Below, in pieces: positions 1 through 10,340 of a stretch of 64,000 bases of DNA; position 1 is the stretch's first letter; every line of letters starts with the position of its first letter. The translations under genes and the position numbers were made by a program. Source of the DNA: Deltaproteobacteria bacterium (GTDB lineage Bacteria; UBA10199; GCA-002796325; JACPFF01). Where the stretch lies: contig JACPFF010000006.1 of NCBI GenBank assembly GCA_016183065.1, positions 171,578-235,577 of the forward strand, in the 5' to 3' direction. The notes beneath the pieces are model-generated. The model worked only from the letters and a program-made list of their open reading frames with translations, ran no database searches and was not told the origin of the DNA.

Positions 1-710
<710 letters not shown>

Positions 711-729
711 GCGGTGGTGAGGAGGGCGT

Positions 730-1287
730 ATGATCGAGGCCATCGGGCAAGAGGCACAAACGGAGATGGAAAAGGGGCTCAAGAATCTCGGCCATGAATT
801 GAGCAAGGTGCGGACGGGACGGGCATCGCTCACCCTGTTGGACGATATCCGTGTGGAAGCCTACGGACAGATGATGCCGCTGACCCATGTGGCGACGCTC
901 AATATCCCCGAGCCACGAACAATCACGATTCAGCCATGGGATGCGAGCGTGATTCCGCACATTGAGCGCGCGATTCAGGCCGCACAATTGGGCCTCTCTC
1001 CGGCGAATGACGGCAAGATCATCCGCCTCTCGATTCCGGCGCTGACCGAGGAACGCCGGAAGGAATTGGTGAAGGTCGTCCATCGACTCGCCGAAGAGGC
1101 CCGGATTGCCATACGCAAGGTGCGGCGGGAGGCGAATGAGACGATCAAGAAATCGGAAAAAGAGGCCCACCTCTCTGAAGACGAGATCAAGCGCATCCAA
1201 CAGGAGATCCAGAAATTGACGGACCAGCATATTGCAAAAGTGGACGAATCGGTCGTGCACAAAGAAAAAGAAGTGATGACGGTCTAG
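730..1287 (+). CDS. frr: Ribosome recycling factor
   Basis: 185 aa, KVRTGRASLTLLDDIRVEAYG and RVxxARxAIRKVRREAN motifs. Confidence 0.96.
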   Translation: MIEAIGQEAQTEMEKGLKNLGHELSKVRTGRASLTLLDDIRVEAYGQMMPLTHVATLNIPEPRTITIQPWDASVIPHIERAIQAAQLGLSPANDGKIIRLSIPALTEERRKELVKVVHRLAEEARIAIRKVRREANETIKKSEKEAHLSEDEIKRIQQEIQKLTDQHIAKVDESVVHKEKEVMTV

Positions 1288-1296
1288 GGCCCGCCA

Positions 1297-1432
1297 CCAT
1301 TACAGGGGCTCACGTACCCTCCGGCTCCGCCTGCGGGTACTTCCTCGTCCACCCGCTTCGCGGGTCCCCGGACTCGGTCGTCGCCACGTCCCTCAACGCC
1401 GCGGTGCGGCTGGGTCGTGGGGCCTCACTGAA
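1297..1432 (+). repeat. Hairpin-mosaic repeat copy A
   Basis: ATTACAGGGGCTCACGTACCCTCCGGCTCCGCCTGCGGGTAC...CCCGCTTCGCGGG...CGCCGCGGTGCGGCTGGGTCGTGGGGCC; shared with loci near 23.6, 30.7, 42.3, 49.0 and 62.6 kb. Confidence 0.9.
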
Positions 1433-1453
1433 CCGTATGGAGCACGTGGTGAC

Positions 1454-2143
1454 ATGAATCCGCCGCCGCAACATATCGCCATCATCATGGATGGCAACGG
1501 ACGTTGGGCGCAACACAAGGGCCTTCCGCGCATTGTCGGGCATCAACATGGCGTGGAGGCAGCGGATGCCATTGTGACGACCGCACGGGAGTTTGGGATC
1601 CCCTATCTGACGCTCTTTGCCTTTTCGGACGAGAATTGGGGACGGCCGCGGGAGGAAGTCGAACAGCTCATGCAGCTGCTCGCGGATTTTCTCCGGACCA
1701 AACGCGACAAGATGATCGCCAATGGTGTCCGCCTGGCCACCATTGGCGAGACAGACCGCTTGCCGGTCACGGTCCAACACTCATTGGCGGAGACGATCGA
1801 AGCCACCGCAGCCGGGACATCGCTCACCCTGATTTTGGCACTCAGTTATGGCGCACGCGCCGAAATCTGTCGGGCGGTCAGGCGCGCCATGACAGCGGGC
1901 ATCAGCGAGATCACGCCAGACCAGTTGTCCGCTGCCCTCGATACCGCGGCGTATCCCGATCCGGATCTCCTCATTCGCACGAGCGGCGAATATCGCATCA
2001 GCAATTACTTGTTGTGGCAATTGGCCTATACAGAACTCTATTTTACAGACATCTTGTGGCCCGATTTTTCGCCGGAGCACCTTCGGGAGGCCATTGCGGC
2101 CTATCAACGGCGTGAGCGTCGGTTTGGACGGGTGACGGCCTGA
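1454..2143 (+). CDS. uppS: Isoprenyl (undecaprenyl) diphosphate synthase
   Basis: HIAIIMDGNGRWA, RTSGEYRISNYLLWQLAYTELYF motifs. Confidence 0.96.
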   Translation: MNPPPQHIAIIMDGNGRWAQHKGLPRIVGHQHGVEAADAIVTTAREFGIPYLTLFAFSDENWGRPREEVEQLMQLLADFLRTKRDKMIANGVRLATIGETDRLPVTVQHSLAETIEATAAGTSLTLILALSYGARAEICRAVRRAMTAGISEITPDQLSAALDTAAYPDPDLLIRTSGEYRISNYLLWQLAYTELYFTDILWPDFSPEHLREAIAAYQRRERRFGRVTA

Positions 2144-2940
2144 TGTTTCGACAGCGTGTGGCAACCGCGATAGTCCTCATTGCCGTGATTGGTGCCACGG
2201 TCTTTTTCGCGCGTCCCGTCGTGTTTCAAGGGTTGGTTCTCCTTGCCGTCCTTTTTGCCTTGGCCGAATATAATCGCCTGGCGCTGTCGCACCTGCGATT
2301 CTATCGTCTCACGGCTTTGCTGTCAGGGATGCTTGTGGGCACGGTGCAGACGTGGCCGGTGCCATGGATGCCGATCGATCTCCTCCTCATTCTCCTCACG
2401 TTTCTGGTCGCCGTCCTCTATTTGTGGCGGACCACCATTATGGAAGGCTATGTCGAACGTCTTGCGTTGGCCATGTTCGGGTCACTCTATATTGCGCTCA
2501 GCCTTCCCTATTTGGGACGAATGCGACTCTTGCCCCATGGCCAGGCGATGATCGTCATGACGCTCACCATGGTGGCACTATCCGATACGGCTGCGTATGT
2601 CGTGGGGAAGACGTTGGGGCGACGAAAGTTCGCGTCGATGGCGAGTCCGAACAAGACCATGGAAGGGTTTTATGCGAGTTTTGTGGGGAGTATGATCGCG
2701 GTCCTGCTCACGCGCTGGTTCTTATGGCGGGATATGCCGATCTGGCCTGCATTGGGGCTTGGGGTGGTCATCGGGATGGTGGGGCCCTTCGGGGATTTGA
2801 TCGAATCCGCGATCAAACGCGGGGCCCATGTGAAGGATTCTGGCTCGATCCTCCCCGGACATGGGGGGGTACTCGATCGCAGCGATGCCTATCTTTTCAG
2901 TGCCCCGGTGGTCTATTACGCGGTGCAATGGTTTTTTTAG
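2143..2940 (+). CDS. cdsA: Phosphatidate cytidylyltransferase
   Basis: Multi-TM protein with C-terminal GPFGDLIESAIKRGAHVKDSGSILPGHGGVLDRSDA signature. Confidence 0.95.
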   Translation: MFRQRVATAIVLIAVIGATVFFARPVVFQGLVLLAVLFALAEYNRLALSHLRFYRLTALLSGMLVGTVQTWPVPWMPIDLLLILLTFLVAVLYLWRTTIMEGYVERLALAMFGSLYIALSLPYLGRMRLLPHGQAMIVMTLTMVALSDTAAYVVGKTLGRRKFASMASPNKTMEGFYASFVGSMIAVLLTRWFLWRDMPIWPALGLGVVIGMVGPFGDLIESAIKRGAHVKDSGSILPGHGGVLDRSDAYLFSAPVVYYAVQWFF

Positions 2941-2980
2941 CGGGAGCATTCTCCGCGGCGTGTCCCGGAGAGATGTATCA

Positions 2981-4189
2981 ATGGACGTCATGAAAGAACG
3001 GTTTCTCGCCATTTTGGGTTCGACCGGATCGATCGGGGAGTCGACGCTTGATGTGGTGTCGCGCCATCCGGAGCATCTGCATGTGGTGGCGCTGGCCGCT
3101 GGAGGCGGGCAGATTGACCGGCTTGCCGCACAGGTGCGCCACTATCGACCGCGGTATGTGGCCGTGGCGAATGTGGAGTCCGCGCGACACTTGCGCGACC
3201 AGCTGGGGCCGACCGATGTCGCCATCCTGATGGGTGAGGAGGGGGTCATTACCACCGCCACATTACCCGATGTCGACACGGTGGTGGCCGCCATTGTCGG
3301 GGCGGCTGGATTACGGTCCACGCTGGCGGCCGTGTCGGCGGGCAAGCGTGTGGCGCTCGCCAATAAAGAGTCGATGGTCATTGCAGGACCTCTGGTCCGC
3401 CGGTGTATGACGGAGAGTGGCGCGGAGTTACTCCCCGTGGATAGTGAACATAGTGCCGTCTTTCAAACACTGGCCGCCAACCGACGCGAGACCGTGCGGT
3501 CGATCACGTTGACCGCCAGCGGCGGCCCGTTTCGGGACCGCCCTTTTACCGAGTTCCCGCACATCAGGGTCGAAGAGGCGCTGGTCCATCCGAATTGGTC
3601 GATGGGTGCCAAGGTGACCATCGACTCGGCAACGCTCATGAATAAAGGATTGGAGCTGATTGAGGCACGATGGCTTTTTGATATAGCGCCCGAGCAGCTG
3701 CGTGCCGTGATTCATCGGGAGAGCATCGTCCATGCGTTGGTGACCTTTGTCGATGGGGCGGTGATGGCCCAGCTGGCCCACCCGGATATGCGTGCCCCCA
3801 TTGCCTATGCCTTGGCGTATCCGACACGGATCGAGAGTGGCATCCCGGCATTGGATCTCGCGACCTGTGGCCCGCTCAGTTTTTCCGCACCGGATACCGG
3901 CCGTTTTCCCTGTCTTACATTGGCGCAGGAGGCGAATCGCGTGGGCGGGAGTGCCCCGGCCGTGCTCAATGCGGCAAATGAAGTGGCGGTCACGGCCTTT
4001 TTGTCGCGTCAATTGCCGTTTCTCGGGATTGCGCCAGTCATCGAGGAGGTTCTGACACAGATGCCGAGCGTGTCGTGGTCTACGGTGGAGGAATTGCTGG
4101 CGATTGATGGGGATGCACGGCGTTATGCCATGGCCGCCGTGCATGACCGGGGGAACCATCATGCCGTGCGATGCAAGGCGGTCTCATGA
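2981..4189 (+). CDS. dxr: 1-deoxy-D-xylulose 5-phosphate reductoisomerase
   Basis: LGSTGSIGESTLDV, NKESMVIAGPLV, SEHSAVFQ, TASGGPFRD, NKGLELIEARWLF motifs; start moved to ATG 2981. Confidence 0.95.
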   Translation: MDVMKERFLAILGSTGSIGESTLDVVSRHPEHLHVVALAAGGGQIDRLAAQVRHYRPRYVAVANVESARHLRDQLGPTDVAILMGEEGVITTATLPDVDTVVAAIVGAAGLRSTLAAVSAGKRVALANKESMVIAGPLVRRCMTESGAELLPVDSEHSAVFQTLAANRRETVRSITLTASGGPFRDRPFTEFPHIRVEEALVHPNWSMGAKVTIDSATLMNKGLELIEARWLFDIAPEQLRAVIHRESIVHALVTFVDGAVMAQLAHPDMRAPIAYALAYPTRIESGIPALDLATCGPLSFSAPDTGRFPCLTLAQEANRVGGSAPAVLNAANEVAVTAFLSRQLPFLGIAPVIEEVLTQMPSVSWSTVEELLAIDGDARRYAMAAVHDRGNHHAVRCKAVS

Positions 4190-5616
4190 CTCTGGTCTAT
4201 GTCGTCGTCGCGTTAGTGCTGGGACTTGGTCTGCTGGTGCTTGTCCACGAATGGGGCCATTTTGTCATGGCGCGGGCGGCCGGCGTTCGCGTCGAGACCT
4301 TCTCCATCGGTTTCGGGCGCACGGTCGTATCGAGGGAGCGCGGAGCGACGACCTACAAGATCGGATGGCTCCCCCTGGGGGGCTATGTCAAAATGGCGGG
4401 TGAAGATCCGGCGGAACCTGCTGCGGCAAACGACCCCGGGGCGTATGCCAGCAAGCCGGTGCGTAAACGGCTCCTCATCGTGCTGGCGGGCCCAATCATG
4501 AATATCCTCCTCGCCGCGGTGATTATGCCGGTCACGTTCCTGATCGGGCGCGAGCGCCCGGCCTATGAAGTGGTACCGCCGGTGATCGAAGAGGTCCGTC
4601 CGGCCTCGTCAGCGGAGAGGAGTGGCATCCTTCCTGGCGATCGCATTCTTGCCGTTGAGGGTCGAGCAGTGGCCACGTGGGAAGATGTGCAGGAGCAACT
4701 CGTCTTGAGTGGCCGCGATGCCACGCTCACGCTCACCGTGGAACGCGAGGGGACACCAAAAACCGTGAAGCTCCGGCCGAGCCCATGGGGGCTCGGATTT
4801 CATCCGGCCACATTTCTTGGCAATCAACCGATCGTCGATGAGGTGACGGCTGCGGGGCCGGCCGCACGTGCTGGCGTGATGGCGGGTGATCGCGTGGTGA
4901 CCGTTGCCGGACAACCGATCCGCTACTGGGATCAGTTGACCCTTGCGGTGATGAAGGGACGGAGTCTCTGGTTCTGGCTGTGGGCGGGGCGGATGTGGCA
5001 GGGCGATTTTGGCGTGACCGCGGACTATGTCCGGGGCGGTCCCTTGCCGATCACCATTCAGCGCGGCGGAGCCCGGCTCCAGTTTCTGCTCGAACCCGCC
5101 TATGACGAAGGCTATGAACGACAGGTCATTGGCGTGCGACACGATCCCGAGGCGGCCTATGCGGCCATGCCCAAGGTCATGCGTCGATACCCGCTCATGG
5201 AATCGATCGTCCGCGGCGAAGCGGAGTTGTGGCGGCTCTTTCGGCTCACGGCGGAGTTTCTCTATCGGCTCGTCAATGCCCCCGAACAGCATTATGAATC
5301 GTTGGGAGGGCCGATCCGGATCATCAGCATGTTTGCAAAAATTGCCCAGGAGGGTCTGTCGCCATTTCTCTATTTTCTCGCGTTTTTCAGTCTGCAACTC
5401 GGCTTCCTCAATCTCCTTCCGGTTCCAGTGCTTGACGGAGGCCACGTTGTTTTTCTGACGATCGAGGCCCTCCGGGGGAGGCCGCTCGCACTGCGCGTGC
5501 AATCTATTGCCCAGCACGTGGGATTGGCGATGCTGCTTACCCTCTTTGCCATTGTGACATACAACGATCTGGACCATTTCGAATTGGTCCGGCGTCTGTT
5601 CGCAAAGTTGTTTTAG
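4171..5616 (+). CDS. rseP: Site-2 protease RseP-type zinc metalloprotease with PDZ domains
   Basis: HEWGH near N-terminus, two PDZ-like segments, NLLPVPVLDGGH near C-terminus. Confidence 0.94.
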   Translation: MQGGLMTLVYVVVALVLGLGLLVLVHEWGHFVMARAAGVRVETFSIGFGRTVVSRERGATTYKIGWLPLGGYVKMAGEDPAEPAAANDPGAYASKPVRKRLLIVLAGPIMNILLAAVIMPVTFLIGRERPAYEVVPPVIEEVRPASSAERSGILPGDRILAVEGRAVATWEDVQEQLVLSGRDATLTLTVEREGTPKTVKLRPSPWGLGFHPATFLGNQPIVDEVTAAGPAARAGVMAGDRVVTVAGQPIRYWDQLTLAVMKGRSLWFWLWAGRMWQGDFGVTADYVRGGPLPITIQRGGARLQFLLEPAYDEGYERQVIGVRHDPEAAYAAMPKVMRRYPLMESIVRGEAELWRLFRLTAEFLYRLVNAPEQHYESLGGPIRIISMFAKIAQEGLSPFLYFLAFFSLQLGFLNLLPVPVLDGGHVVFLTIEALRGRPLALRVQSIAQHVGLAMLLTLFAIVTYNDLDHFELVRRLFAKLF

Positions 5617-5632
5617 GGCATCGCCGGATGCT

Positions 5633-5661
5633 TTGCACTTTCGTGAGAAAATCCCTATAAT
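5633..5661 (+). promoter_or_regulatory. Sigma-70-like promoter TTGCAC-N17-TATAAT, 6 nt before ATG
   Basis: Perfect -10 box at 5656-5661 with 17 nt spacer; ATG at 5668. Confidence 0.65.
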
Positions 5662-5667
5662 GATGTC

Positions 5668-7284
5668 ATGGTTCTTTCTCCGCGCGAGGAACTCGTCCGG
5701 CTGCAGAAGAAAATCTATCGGGCCAATCGTGCCATCATTGAACAATCGGTTGTGGTGCAAGAACCGGATTTCGACAACTATGCGCGGCGCTACCGTCATG
5801 CCGTGGCGCATTTCCAGCGGGCAGTGTCTCACGAAACGATGCTCAAGGCCGTGCAGCGGGCCGATATTGTCTATGTCGGTGACTATCACACCTGTCCGCA
5901 ATCGCAGCGATCATTTCTCCGCATCCTGAAGGCCATCCGTCCGCGCCAGTCGCGGCCGCTCCTGCTCGGTCTCGAACTCTTTCATCGCCGGCATCAGCCC
6001 ACCGTCGATGCCTTCCTGGCCGGTTCGCTCTCCGAACAGTCGTTTTTGCAGACCGTGGGATTGCGGCAGCATTGGGTGTTTGATCTCTGGGACCACTTTC
6101 GCCCCATTTTTGATTTTGCCAGATATCATCGCATTCCCATTCTTGGCATCGATGCGGCCGCCCGCAAGGCCTCCCTGATGGAACGCGATCAACAAACCGG
6201 TGCGTGGATCGCGACGCTCGCAGAGCGCTATCCTGCCCACCAGCTCTTCATCCTGATTGGGGACCTCCATCTCGCCCCCCAGCATCTTCCCCTGGAAACC
6301 GAGAAGGTCTTGAAGGCGCGGCATCTCGAACGGGCCGATCTCATCCTCTATCAAAACAGCGAGCCGATCTACTGGTCACTGGCCCGCCGCGGGCGCGAGC
6401 AGCGTGTGGGAGTCGTCCAGATCGATCGCCGGACCTATTGTCGCATGCATACGCCACCCATCATCTGTCAGCAGTCCTACCTCAATTGGCTCGATCATGA
6501 GGAGGGAGCGATCGATTATGCGGATGCCAAGGAGCAATTTTTGCATCTCGTGCAGCAGATGGCCCATTTTCTCCGGATTCCCCTGGGACAGGAGATGGAG
6601 AATATTACCGTCTACACCTGCGGAGATCTCAGTTTCCTCCATGAACTGAGACGACGCAGGCGTTTTTCGCCTCGAGAGCTCAAAACGATCCGGCGCCACG
6701 TTCTTGCCGCGGAAAGTTATTGTCTTCCGCAGGAGCGGATGGTCTATCTGGCGAATCTGTCGGTCAATCATGCCGCGGAGGAAGCGAGCCATTATCTCAA
6801 ATTTCTCTGCTCAGGCCCGGAACATCCACGTCCCCTGATCGATGCGTTTTACGCAAACCTGTTGCATGAGGCGCTCGGGTTTTTTGGATCGAAATTGATC
6901 AATCATCATCGGAAATGTTTTCACGACGCCGATTTTTTCCGGCGCCTGGCCTATTTTCGGCGACACGGCATTCCACCGGGGCGCGAGGGAGAATTCGAGA
7001 CCGCGCAGCTCGTGGTGACCTATCGTCGGTACGAGCGACGGGGAAAACCGCTCCAGTATAAGGCGATCTTTCAGCAATCTGCCGACCGGTTTTTTTCCGT
7101 GACCCATGCCCTCGGATACATGCTCGGCGACCGCATGTTTTATGGTGTCATGGGTCGAAAAATCCCGCGGGCCCTTGTTCGGAGGCTCTTCACGGAACAG
7201 TGGTGGTTCGAGGGACAGGCCTTCGAGTGGGTCGCAGACCTCCAGGAGCGCCTCCGCACCGTCTCCATTCCCGCCCGCATGTGA
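5668..7284 (+). CDS. ChaN-like (haem-binding uptake family) protein
   Basis: VYVGDYHTCPQSQ...LLLGLELFHRRHQPTVDAFLAGSLSE...GIDAAARKASLMERD resembles the ChaN/DUF399 fold; long C-terminal extension unassigned. Confidence 0.65.
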   Translation: MVLSPREELVRLQKKIYRANRAIIEQSVVVQEPDFDNYARRYRHAVAHFQRAVSHETMLKAVQRADIVYVGDYHTCPQSQRSFLRILKAIRPRQSRPLLLGLELFHRRHQPTVDAFLAGSLSEQSFLQTVGLRQHWVFDLWDHFRPIFDFARYHRIPILGIDAAARKASLMERDQQTGAWIATLAERYPAHQLFILIGDLHLAPQHLPLETEKVLKARHLERADLILYQNSEPIYWSLARRGREQRVGVVQIDRRTYCRMHTPPIICQQSYLNWLDHEEGAIDYADAKEQFLHLVQQMAHFLRIPLGQEMENITVYTCGDLSFLHELRRRRRFSPRELKTIRRHVLAAESYCLPQERMVYLANLSVNHAAEEASHYLKFLCSGPEHPRPLIDAFYANLLHEALGFFGSKLINHHRKCFHDADFFRRLAYFRRHGIPPGREGEFETAQLVVTYRRYERRGKPLQYKAIFQQSADRFFSVTHALGYMLGDRMFYGVMGRKIPRALVRRLFTEQWWFEGQAFEWVADLQERLRTVSIPARM

Positions 7285-7290
7285 TGCGAT

Positions 7291-8607
7291 TTACGCCTGA
7301 TAGTAATCAATGCCGAGATGGGTAATCTGGGTCTCGCCCATCATCCAGCGCAGCGTATTCATCAATTTCATCTCTTGATGAAAGAGATTGTGCTCCGGAT
7401 AGAGTCCCTCTTTGACCATGGGAGATTTGAGATAGAAGGAGAGCCACTCCTGGATCCCCTTCAGGCCGGCCCGCTTTGCCAGATCGAGAAAGAGTGCGAG
7501 GTCGAGCACGATCGGTGCCGCCAGGATGCTGTCACGGCAGAGGAAGTCGATCTTGATCTGCATGGCGTATCCGAGCCAGCCGAAGATGTCGATGTTGTCC
7601 CATCCCTCTTTATTGTCCCCACGGGGGGGATAATAATTGATGCAGACTTTGTGATAGAGGTCACTGTAGAGCTCCGGATTCAGTTCCGGTTGCAAAATAG
7701 TCCCGAGCACCGAGAGCTTGCTCACTTCCTTGGTTTTGAACGACTGGGGATCGTCCAAGACCTCGCCATCGCGGTTCCCGAGAATGTTGGTCGAGTACCA
7801 TCCGCGGATGCCCAGGTGCCGCGCACGCAGTCCCGGGGCCAAGATCGTCTTCATCAGGGTCTGTCCGGTTTTGAAGTCCTTCCCCGCAATCGGTGCGTGG
7901 GTCTGGTTCGCGAGCTCCTGCATGGCCGGGATGTCGACGGTCAGATTTGGGGCCCCATTGGCGTACGGGATGCCTCGTGTGAGGGCGGCGTAGGCATAGA
8001 GAATGCTCGGGGCGATGGCCTGCTCATCGTGGTCGAGGGCCTTCTCCAAGGCGGCCAGCGAGGCGTGATGCGGACCGGATTGGGTAAAGACCTCGGTGCT
8101 CCCGCACCAAATCATGACCGCACGGCTGGCCCCGGTTTTTTTCAGGAACGCATCGATGTCATTCCCGATTTGCTCCGCCAATGCCCGGCGCGTCCCGCGT
8201 TTGCAGTGGGTCCCATGCAATTTTTGCACAAACTTTTGATCGAACGCCGCAGTCCACGGCTGGATTGCCTCGAGTTTTGACCGGAGTTTCTCGATGAGGG
8301 TCGGTTCCAGCACGCCGGCCTTGAGCGCCGCCTCGTAGGCATTATCCGGGACACAGTCCCAACTGCCAAACACCAAGTCATCGAGTGATGCGAGCGGGAC
8401 AAATTCCTTGATCAGGGGGACTTTCATCTCGGTCCGTTTCCCGAGTCGCACGCGTCCCATCTGGGTTAGCGAGCCGATGGGACGTCCGAGTCCCTGAAGA
8501 ATGGCCTCAATGCCGGCAATGAATGTCGTGCTGACGGCCCCAAGGCCGGGAAGGAGGATGGCGAGTTTGCCGGAAGCCGGTGCAATGGAGGGTGGTGCTT
8601 GTGTCAT
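7291..8607 (-). CDS. Myo-inositol-1-phosphate synthase
   Basis: LAILLPGLGAVSTTFIAGI, CGSTEVF, GKDFKTGQTLMKTILAPGLRARHLGIRGWYSTNILGNRDGEVLDDPQSFKTKE motifs; start taken at MTQAPPS. Confidence 0.92.
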   Translation of the reverse strand: MTQAPPSIAPASGKLAILLPGLGAVSTTFIAGIEAILQGLGRPIGSLTQMGRVRLGKRTEMKVPLIKEFVPLASLDDLVFGSWDCVPDNAYEAALKAGVLEPTLIEKLRSKLEAIQPWTAAFDQKFVQKLHGTHCKRGTRRALAEQIGNDIDAFLKKTGASRAVMIWCGSTEVFTQSGPHHASLAALEKALDHDEQAIAPSILYAYAALTRGIPYANGAPNLTVDIPAMQELANQTHAPIAGKDFKTGQTLMKTILAPGLRARHLGIRGWYSTNILGNRDGEVLDDPQSFKTKEVSKLSVLGTILQPELNPELYSDLYHKVCINYYPPRGDNKEGWDNIDIFGWLGYAMQIKIDFLCRDSILAAPIVLDLALFLDLAKRAGLKGIQEWLSFYLKSPMVKEGLYPEHNLFHQEMKLMNTLRWMMGETQITHLGIDYYQA

Positions 8608-8759
8608 CACAGTGCTCACTTTCAACTGCGGTCTGGATGCCGGTCGATTGATCTGGAAACCTTTGAAATTCCTAACAGTTCCGCCGCAGCTAACATACGA
8701 TTTTTTTTTGCGCAACTTTTTTGTCGCAGGGGCGATAGTCTCAATGGTAGGAGTGACGA

Positions 8760-9119
8760 ATGATTATTCGATGGCTGAACACCGTACTTTTCGGGCAACG
8801 CCGACCAGAGATATCTGAAAAACCTATTGATTCCAATAAGATTGGAAGTCATGAGGCACGTGGTCTCTTGGATGTCATCCATGAGGCGATCAAGTCAGAG
8901 GCTGTGGAACTCTCGCAATTGTTGCGCGTGGGACGACCCTCCGCCCAAAAACGACGCCGAGATGAACGGATTCGGAAAAAAGTGAAACACGCCATTGATC
9001 CGCAATTCGATGACGACACGCTGGTCGAGGAGATCACGGCAAAGATTTCCGATGCGACCGATGTCGATCCCTATTATCAGCATCTCTTCAACAGTCATGA
9101 AAAATCAGATCGGGCGTAG
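8760..9119 (+). CDS. Hypothetical protein (119 aa, charged)
   Basis: ORF with upstream AGGAG; no family recognised. Confidence 0.6.
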   Translation: MIIRWLNTVLFGQRRPEISEKPIDSNKIGSHEARGLLDVIHEAIKSEAVELSQLLRVGRPSAQKRRRDERIRKKVKHAIDPQFDDDTLVEEITAKISDATDVDPYYQHLFNSHEKSDRA

Positions 9120-9158
9120 GTCAGGCCTTCTTGCATGCTCCATGGGTGGTGGAGCCTG

Positions 9159-10340
9159 TCACGGGACAATCCCCACCGGGCGGGTCCTGTGCGGCATGAC
9201 GCAGTATCGCGGTCGCTGCCCGTCATAGGAGTCACCGAGGAGGAGTGCGGAACTGAGCGTTTGCCCGGATTGCGGGCCGACAACAATGTTGTTCGGCAGG
9301 TGGAGATATGTGGAGTCATCGACACGGCATGTCCCATGCGGCGGGAGTCGTTGGGCAATGACTTCCCGCCGTTCCGACACCGTGGTCCGACAGGTCGGAT
9401 CGAGCTCTCCGACCGCCCATTCATAGGCCAGATCGAGGCCGGTTGCCATATGCATGGCGGCCAGGGTCGGCCCGGAGCCAAAGCGGGCACTGATTTCCAC
9501 GAAATAGAGTTTTCCCGACGGTGTGCACAGATATTCCGCGTGGGTCACTGGCGGGAATGCGAGGTGCTGCAAGAGGAGGCGATGCCGGGTGAGGAGCGTC
9601 TGTTCGATCGGTCGCAAGTGATGTTGTCGCGACAACATCCCGCGCACTTCATAGTGGTGATTGATCATGCCATACTGGTATTCAAAGAGCATATCACAGA
9701 CGATTGCATTTTTCTGCACGAGGGTATCGATGCTATATTTTGTGCCACGGATGAAGGCCTCAGCGCGGTATTTGGTGCGGTGTTCGCCGAGGAAATGCCA
9801 TTGATGCGCGAGCTGTGCCGGCGTGGAAAGGATGACGCTGGGACGGAGAGGGTCCCATCGGTGCGGCTTCACAATGATCTTGCCATGCGTGGTGAGCAGG
9901 TCGCGCACCCCCGCGAATTGGTCCAGCAAAACCGTCTCCGGCAGATGACATCCGGGCAACCCCAACTGACGGATCATGGCATACATCCGTTCGCGATCCC
10001 GATAACCGATGACCTGGTTGGGACGCAGGCCCGGAATGTTCAGCTCCTCGCGGAAATAGGCCGCCGCCAACGTCAAGGTATCATCGAAGGTGAAGATGCG
10101 ATGGATCTGGTAGCGTTCGTTGATCTGCTGGAAATGTGCGAACATCGCGGCATGGTTCTGCACCGCACCGACCGCCACGACGTCATCGGCAATCCCGGGA
10201 CTCACGGACGTTGACCCCGCCGCCATGAGAACGGCTGCCAGATGGTAACGGTGGGCGGCCACCGTGAGCGCGCGCAAAGGGGCCTCAATGGAGGCATCGG
10301 TCGGGCGGTGGAGGATGAGGACCGCTGGAGTGCGGCTCAT
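9159..10340 (-). CDS. ATP-grasp domain protein
   Basis: GKIIVKPH...YFVEISARFGSGP ATP-grasp signatures; overlaps the next gene by 4 nt. Confidence 0.8.
   Translation of the reverse strand: MSRTPAVLILHRPTDASIEAPLRALTVAAHRYHLAAVLMAAGSTSVSPGIADDVVAVGAVQNHAAMFAHFQQINERYQIHRIFTFDDTLTLAAAYFREELNIPGLRPNQVIGYRDRERMYAMIRQLGLPGCHLPETVLLDQFAGVRDLLTTHGKIIVKPHRWDPLRPSVILSTPAQLAHQWHFLGEHRTKYRAEAFIRGTKYSIDTLVQKNAIVCDMLFEYQYGMINHHYEVRGMLSRQHHLRPIEQTLLTRHRLLLQHLAFPPVTHAEYLCTPSGKLYFVEISARFGSGPTLAAMHMATGLDLAYEWAVGELDPTCRTTVSERREVIAQRLPPHGTCRVDDSTYLHLPNNIVVGPQSGQTLSSALLLGDSYDGQRPRYCVMPHRTRPVGIVP

Noticed and set aside
8700-8760. Terminator in the T-rich tract upstream of 8760
   Set aside because: T8 and T7 runs present, but no convincing GC stem adjoining them.
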